Positions 61,291 to 64,000 of a DNA stretch of 64,000 nucleotides are shown here, piece after piece. Within the stretch, counting starts at the first letter, position 1; each line of letters opens with the position of its first letter. The notes beneath the pieces are model-generated. The model was not told the origin of the DNA. It saw nothing but the letters and a program-made list of their open reading frames with translations, and made no database searches. This stretch comes from Sva-07 sp964592115 (lineage in GTDB: Bacteria > Actinomycetota > Acidimicrobiia > Acidimicrobiales > Ilumatobacteraceae). The stretch lies in NCBI GenBank assembly GCA_964592115.1, contig CAZQCP010000002.1:1-64000 (forward strand), in the 5' to 3' direction. Position numbers and translations under genes: made by a program.

Positions 61291-62136
61291 ATGACGACGA
61301 CGGTCGACGACCGCCTCCGCCACGTCGCCACGAAGCAACCCCTCGTGTTCGACCAGATCGACTTCACGGTCCACGATCCCGACGATCTCCGCGCGACGCT
61401 CGCCGCGCCGCTCGAGTATGCGCAGCGCGTCGAGGCGGCGGTGGTCACGTCGGGCATCGAGACGCTCCTGCCACGACGCGACACCCGGATCCAGGAGTTC
61501 CTCGAGCTGTGGACCGACGACGAGCACGGCCACGCCCGCGCGCTCGCCGAGCTGATGACGATCCTCGAGATCGAGCCGAAACCGATCGGTGAGGCGCCGC
61601 TGCCGGTGCACAACCGCATCCTCGGTCGGGTGGCTGCGCGCTCGGAGTCCGTCCACGACATGATCGCCACGATCTGGGGCGTCGCCGGGGCGATGAACGA
61701 GCACCTGGCCATGGCGGCGTACACGCGCATCGACTCGATGCTGCAAGCGCGCGGCGAGCGGGCGCTCCACGAGACGCTCTTCCGGCGGCTCCGCGCGCAC
61801 GAGTCTGCCCACAAGAGCTTCTACGCGGCGATCGCCACCGAGCATTGGGCGCGCCTCGATGCATGGCAGCGCCGCCTCGCGCGCTTCGTCGTCACGCGCA
61901 CGTACGCGCCCGTCGGCGCGGGTGAGGCGAAGGATCGCCCGGCGATGGCACGCACGATCCATGCACTCGCACACGACGAGTGGGAGGCGAGCATCGTCGA
62001 ACCCGTTCAGGCGGTCGCCGACCGGCTGCTCGAACTCGACGTCGGCGCCGATCCGTTCGTGCGTCGCGCGTTCGCCAAGTGTCTCGCCGCGGATCCCGTC
62101 GGGGTGCAGATGCTCGAGCTCGCGGACGCCGGCTGA
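61291..62136 (+). CDS. Acyl-ACP desaturase-like diiron protein
   Basis: 281 residues, ferritin-like fold. WTDDEHGHARALAE supplies a Glu and His of the first iron pair, and LRAHESAHKSFYAAI the second (Glu and His); the Glu in AGAMNEHLAMAAY fits the bridging position. This matches FA_desaturase_2 (DesA family), in which a diiron centre desaturates acyl-ACP. Some members lack activity. A partner ferredoxin is not visible. It is divergent from the LacI gene and precedes folP by 14 nt. Confidence 0.75.
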   Translation: MTTTVDDRLRHVATKQPLVFDQIDFTVHDPDDLRATLAAPLEYAQRVEAAVVTSGIETLLPRRDTRIQEFLELWTDDEHGHARALAELMTILEIEPKPIGEAPLPVHNRILGRVAARSESVHDMIATIWGVAGAMNEHLAMAAYTRIDSMLQARGERALHETLFRRLRAHESAHKSFYAAIATEHWARLDAWQRRLARFVVTRTYAPVGAGEAKDRPAMARTIHALAHDEWEASIVEPVQAVADRLLELDVGADPFVRRAFAKCLAADPVGVQMLELADAG

Positions 62137-62149
62137 ACCGACGGATCCG

Positions 62150-63025
62150 ATGTCGCACGAGGCGTGGGAGATTCGCTCGGGTACTGCGCCGCCTCGCATG
62201 GTGCCGGGCGTCGAACGCGTCGAGCGAGGGTGGCGGTTCCGCTGGTCCACGTGCGCGGTCATGGGGATCGTCAACGTCACCCCGGACTCGTTCTCCGACG
62301 GCGGCGATCATGCGACGCCTGCCGAGGGGATCGCTCACGGGCGGCGCCTGATCGCCGATGGCGCCACGTTCATCGATGTCGGCGGCGAGTCGACGCGCCC
62401 AGGTGCCGCGTCCGTCCCGGTCGGCGTCGAGCTCGCTCGCGTCCTGCCGGTCGTGGAAGCGCTCGTGGCCGACGGGCGGGCGATGGTCAGCATCGACACC
62501 CGCCATCCCGAGGTGGCCGATGCGGCGATCGCCGCGGGTGTGCACCTCGTCAACGACGTCGGCGGCTTGCGTGACCCTGAGATGGTGGATGTGTGCGCTC
62601 GCCACCGGGTGCCGGTCGTGGTGATGCACATGCTCGGTGAACCCACCGACATGCAGCGGGACCCGCGCTACGACGACGTGGTGGCCGAGGTCACGGCCTG
62701 GCTGTGCGAGCGACGTGCCGTGGCTATCGCTGCCGGGATCCCGAGCGTGGTACTCGATCCCGGCATCGGCTTCGGCAAGACCGTCGAGCACAACCTGGCA
62801 CTGCTCAGGGCGCTGCCGCTCGTGACGCCCGACCCGGTGCTCGTCGGTGCGTCGCGCAAGCGCAGCGTTCAGATCCTGGCCGGGCTCGACAGCCCACATG
62901 GCAGCGATCCGGCGAGCGTGGCCGCCCACCTCTTCGCCGCGCAGCGCGGTGCGGCGATCGTGCGTGTGCACGACGTCGCCGCCCACCGGCAGGCCCTCGC
63001 CGTGGACCGCGCCCTGCGAACGTAG
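62150..63025 (+). CDS. folP: Dihydropteroate synthase
   Basis: 291 residues, TIM barrel that joins p-aminobenzoate to dihydropterin pyrophosphate in folate synthesis. GIVNVTPDSFSDGG at about residues 38-51 and DVGGESTRPGA at about residues 76-86 are the loops, then SIDTRHPEVADAA and LDPGIGFGKTVEHN, and the last SRKRSVQIL. The N-terminus is a little longer than in E. coli. It is 14 nt from the diiron gene, so possibly co-expressed. Other folate genes are not in the window. Confidence 0.93.
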   Translation: MSHEAWEIRSGTAPPRMVPGVERVERGWRFRWSTCAVMGIVNVTPDSFSDGGDHATPAEGIAHGRRLIADGATFIDVGGESTRPGAASVPVGVELARVLPVVEALVADGRAMVSIDTRHPEVADAAIAAGVHLVNDVGGLRDPEMVDVCARHRVPVVVMHMLGEPTDMQRDPRYDDVVAEVTAWLCERRAVAIAAGIPSVVLDPGIGFGKTVEHNLALLRALPLVTPDPVLVGASRKRSVQILAGLDSPHGSDPASVAAHLFAAQRGAAIVRVHDVAAHRQALAVDRALRT

Positions 63026-63058
63026 GTGTCACTTCGGGGGCTGTCGCCAGCGACACCT
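63024..63058 (+). terminator. 35-nt palindrome at the folP stop
   Basis: AGGTGTC (63024) and GACACCT (63052) are perfect arms; the left arm begins inside the TAG stop codon. It lies 20 nt before the next gene and may be an attenuator or terminator. Confidence 0.55.
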
Positions 63059-63077
63059 CCTGTGCTCAACTCTGGGT

Positions 63078-63611
63078 ATGGCCGAGTTCCTCACCGACAT
63101 CGAAACGCTCCGGGCACGAGCCCGCGCCAACATCGAGCAGGGCCCGATCACCGAGTCGTACGGCGCCGACCGCGACCGGGTGATCGACGTGCTCAACCAG
63201 GCGCTGGCGACCGAGCTCGTCTGCGTCCTGCGCTACAAGCGTCACTACTACACCGCCAGCGGGCTCAACGCCGCGCCGGTCGCCGCCGAGTTCCTCCAAC
63301 ACGCCAACGAGGAGCAGGGCCACGCTGACCAGCTCGCGATGCGCATCACCCAGCTCCAGGGTGAGCCGAACTTCGATCCTGAGGGCCTCGCCTCACGGTC
63401 GCATTCCGAGTACGACGCGTCGACCGACCTGCTGGAGATGGTGAAGGAGGACCTGATCGCCGAGCGCATCGCCATCGAGAGCTATGGCGAGATCATCCGC
63501 TGGATCGGCGACAAGGACCCGACCACGCGTCGCATGCTCGAAGACATCTTGAGTGTCGAGGAGGAGCACGCCGACGACCTGCTCAACATCCTCGCCGACA
63601 TCGCCGGCTGA
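63078..63611 (+). CDS. Ferritin-like iron-storage or protection protein
   Basis: 177 residues, four-helix bundle. Iron-type acids in order: QALATELVCVLRYKRHYY (Glu), HANEEQGHADQLAMR (Glu, His), AERIAIESYGEIIRW (Glu) and VEEEHADDLLNIL (Glu, His). It is like bacterioferritin-type proteins that lack haem and could protect against peroxide. Length is usual. No ferritin-linked ferredoxin is adjacent. It is likely a separate unit with its own start at GGGTATG. Confidence 0.85.
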   Translation: MAEFLTDIETLRARARANIEQGPITESYGADRDRVIDVLNQALATELVCVLRYKRHYYTASGLNAAPVAAEFLQHANEEQGHADQLAMRITQLQGEPNFDPEGLASRSHSEYDASTDLLEMVKEDLIAERIAIESYGEIIRWIGDKDPTTRRMLEDILSVEEEHADDLLNILADIAG

Positions 63612-63624
63612 CCGCTCGCGCGAG

Positions 63625-64000
63625 CTACTTGGGCCGCTTGTAGCGGCCGACGGCGAGTGGGGCGAACACGACGATGATCAGCACGACCCAGATCAGCGTG
63701 TAGATCACCGGGTTCTGCAGCGGCCACGCGCTCGGTTCGGGCGCGCCCGGCGGGATGTTGCCGAACAGCTCGCGCGCTGCCTGGGTCACCGCGGACACCG
63801 GGTTCCATTCGGCGAACGTCTGCAACGGTCCCGGAAGAGCTTCGGCCGGAACAAACGTGTTGGCGATGAAGCTGAGCGGGAAGATGAACATGAACGACGC
63901 GTTGTTGATCACCTCGACGCTCGGTACGAGCAGCGCGATCCACGCCATGACCCACGAGATCGCGTAGGCGAACAGCAAGAGCAGCAAGAACCCGAAGACC
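63625..64000 (-). CDS. ABC-2 type permease, C-terminal part
   Basis: About 125 residues; the gene continues off the right edge. Hydrophobic segments include FAYAISWVMAWIALLVPSVEVI, ASFMFIFPLSFIANTFVP and YTLIWVVLIIVVFAPLAVG. The short loop FVPAEALPGPLQTFAEWNPVSAVTQAARELF is the diagnostic ABC-2 (DrrB/YadH-type) motif. It ends RYKRPK. Such permeases export drugs, lipids or polysaccharides with an ATPase normally encoded next to them. Confidence 0.85.
   Translation of the reverse strand, partial: VFGFLLLLLFAYAISWVMAWIALLVPSVEVINNASFMFIFPLSFIANTFVPAEALPGPLQTFAEWNPVSAVTQAARELFGNIPPGAPEPSAWPLQNPVIYTLIWVVLIIVVFAPLAVGRYKRPK

Overview
The window is about 64 kb of high-GC actinobacterial DNA. Many genes use GTG starts and 4-nt stop/start overlaps, and the content (several acyl-CoA dehydrogenases, a furA-katG pair, TetR, IclR, WYL and LacI regulators, family-72 and DUF2142 proteins, a DesA-like protein) looks like a marine or soil Acidimicrobiia of the Ilumatobacter type. 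That assignment is inference from protein style only. I see no rRNA, tRNA, CRISPR, prophage or insertion sequence. Three runs of exactly 100 N (2766-2865, 7776-7875, 20806-20905) are scaffold joins. The second is flanked by an exact 55-bp duplication and the third by an exact 21-bp duplication, so both are probably artefacts of assembly at repeats.

Layout. 1-3.5 kb: NB-ARC type ATPase (partial), homocysteine S-methyltransferase, HMG-CoA-lyase-like protein cut by a gap, GntR regulator. 3.5-10.5 kb: lipoprotein, peptidoglycan-binding protein, large glycosidase, 14-helix MFS exporter, DUF72 protein. 10.6-13.6 kb: ArsR regulator, SulP anion transporter and an unknown membrane protein. 13.7-22.5 kb: acyl-CoA and housekeeping genes (TesB and PaaI-type thioesterases, CutA, malonyl-CoA-synthetase-like ligase, acyl-CoA dehydrogenase, enoyl-CoA hydratase, VOC protein) with an AbiEi/DUF559 fusion. 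22.5-28.5 kb: an IclR-controlled island with a MmgE/PrpD protein and two divergent type-B carboxylesterases. 28.6-34.1 kb: DUF2142 membrane protein, katG, furA, amidohydrolase. 34.2-47.5 kb: hydrolases, regulators, acyl-CoA dehydrogenase, methionine aminopeptidase, aminotransferase, a diadenylate-cyclase-domain protein, PhyH oxygenase and a WYL regulator. 47.6-61.1 kb: a serine hydrolase, then a sugar island. 61.3-64 kb: DesA-like protein, folP, ferritin-like protein and an ABC-2 permease running off the end.

The sugar island reads as one catabolic unit. A LacI regulator, a lipoprotein binding protein and two permeases import an oligosaccharide, and a family-3 glycosidase cleaves it. Converging on these, three overlapping genes encode a FAH-fold 2-keto-3-deoxy-aldonate dehydratase-like enzyme, a YjhG/YagF-type aldonate (xylonate) dehydratase and an AldO-like flavin oxidase. 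This is an oxidative, Weimberg-like route with an FAD oxidase where an NAD sugar dehydrogenase is usual.

The most unusual signal is non-coding. Thirteen intergenic palindromes have exactly the same overall length, 51 nt, but fall into three sequence classes (8, 3 and 2 copies). Most are an outer stem, a symmetric internal loop and an inner hairpin, and some show compensatory changes. Shorter palindrome families (35, 32 and 29 nt) sit at other gene junctions. One 51-nt pair lies head to head and supplies the last codons of a regulator gene. No transposase or other mobilising gene is present in the window.
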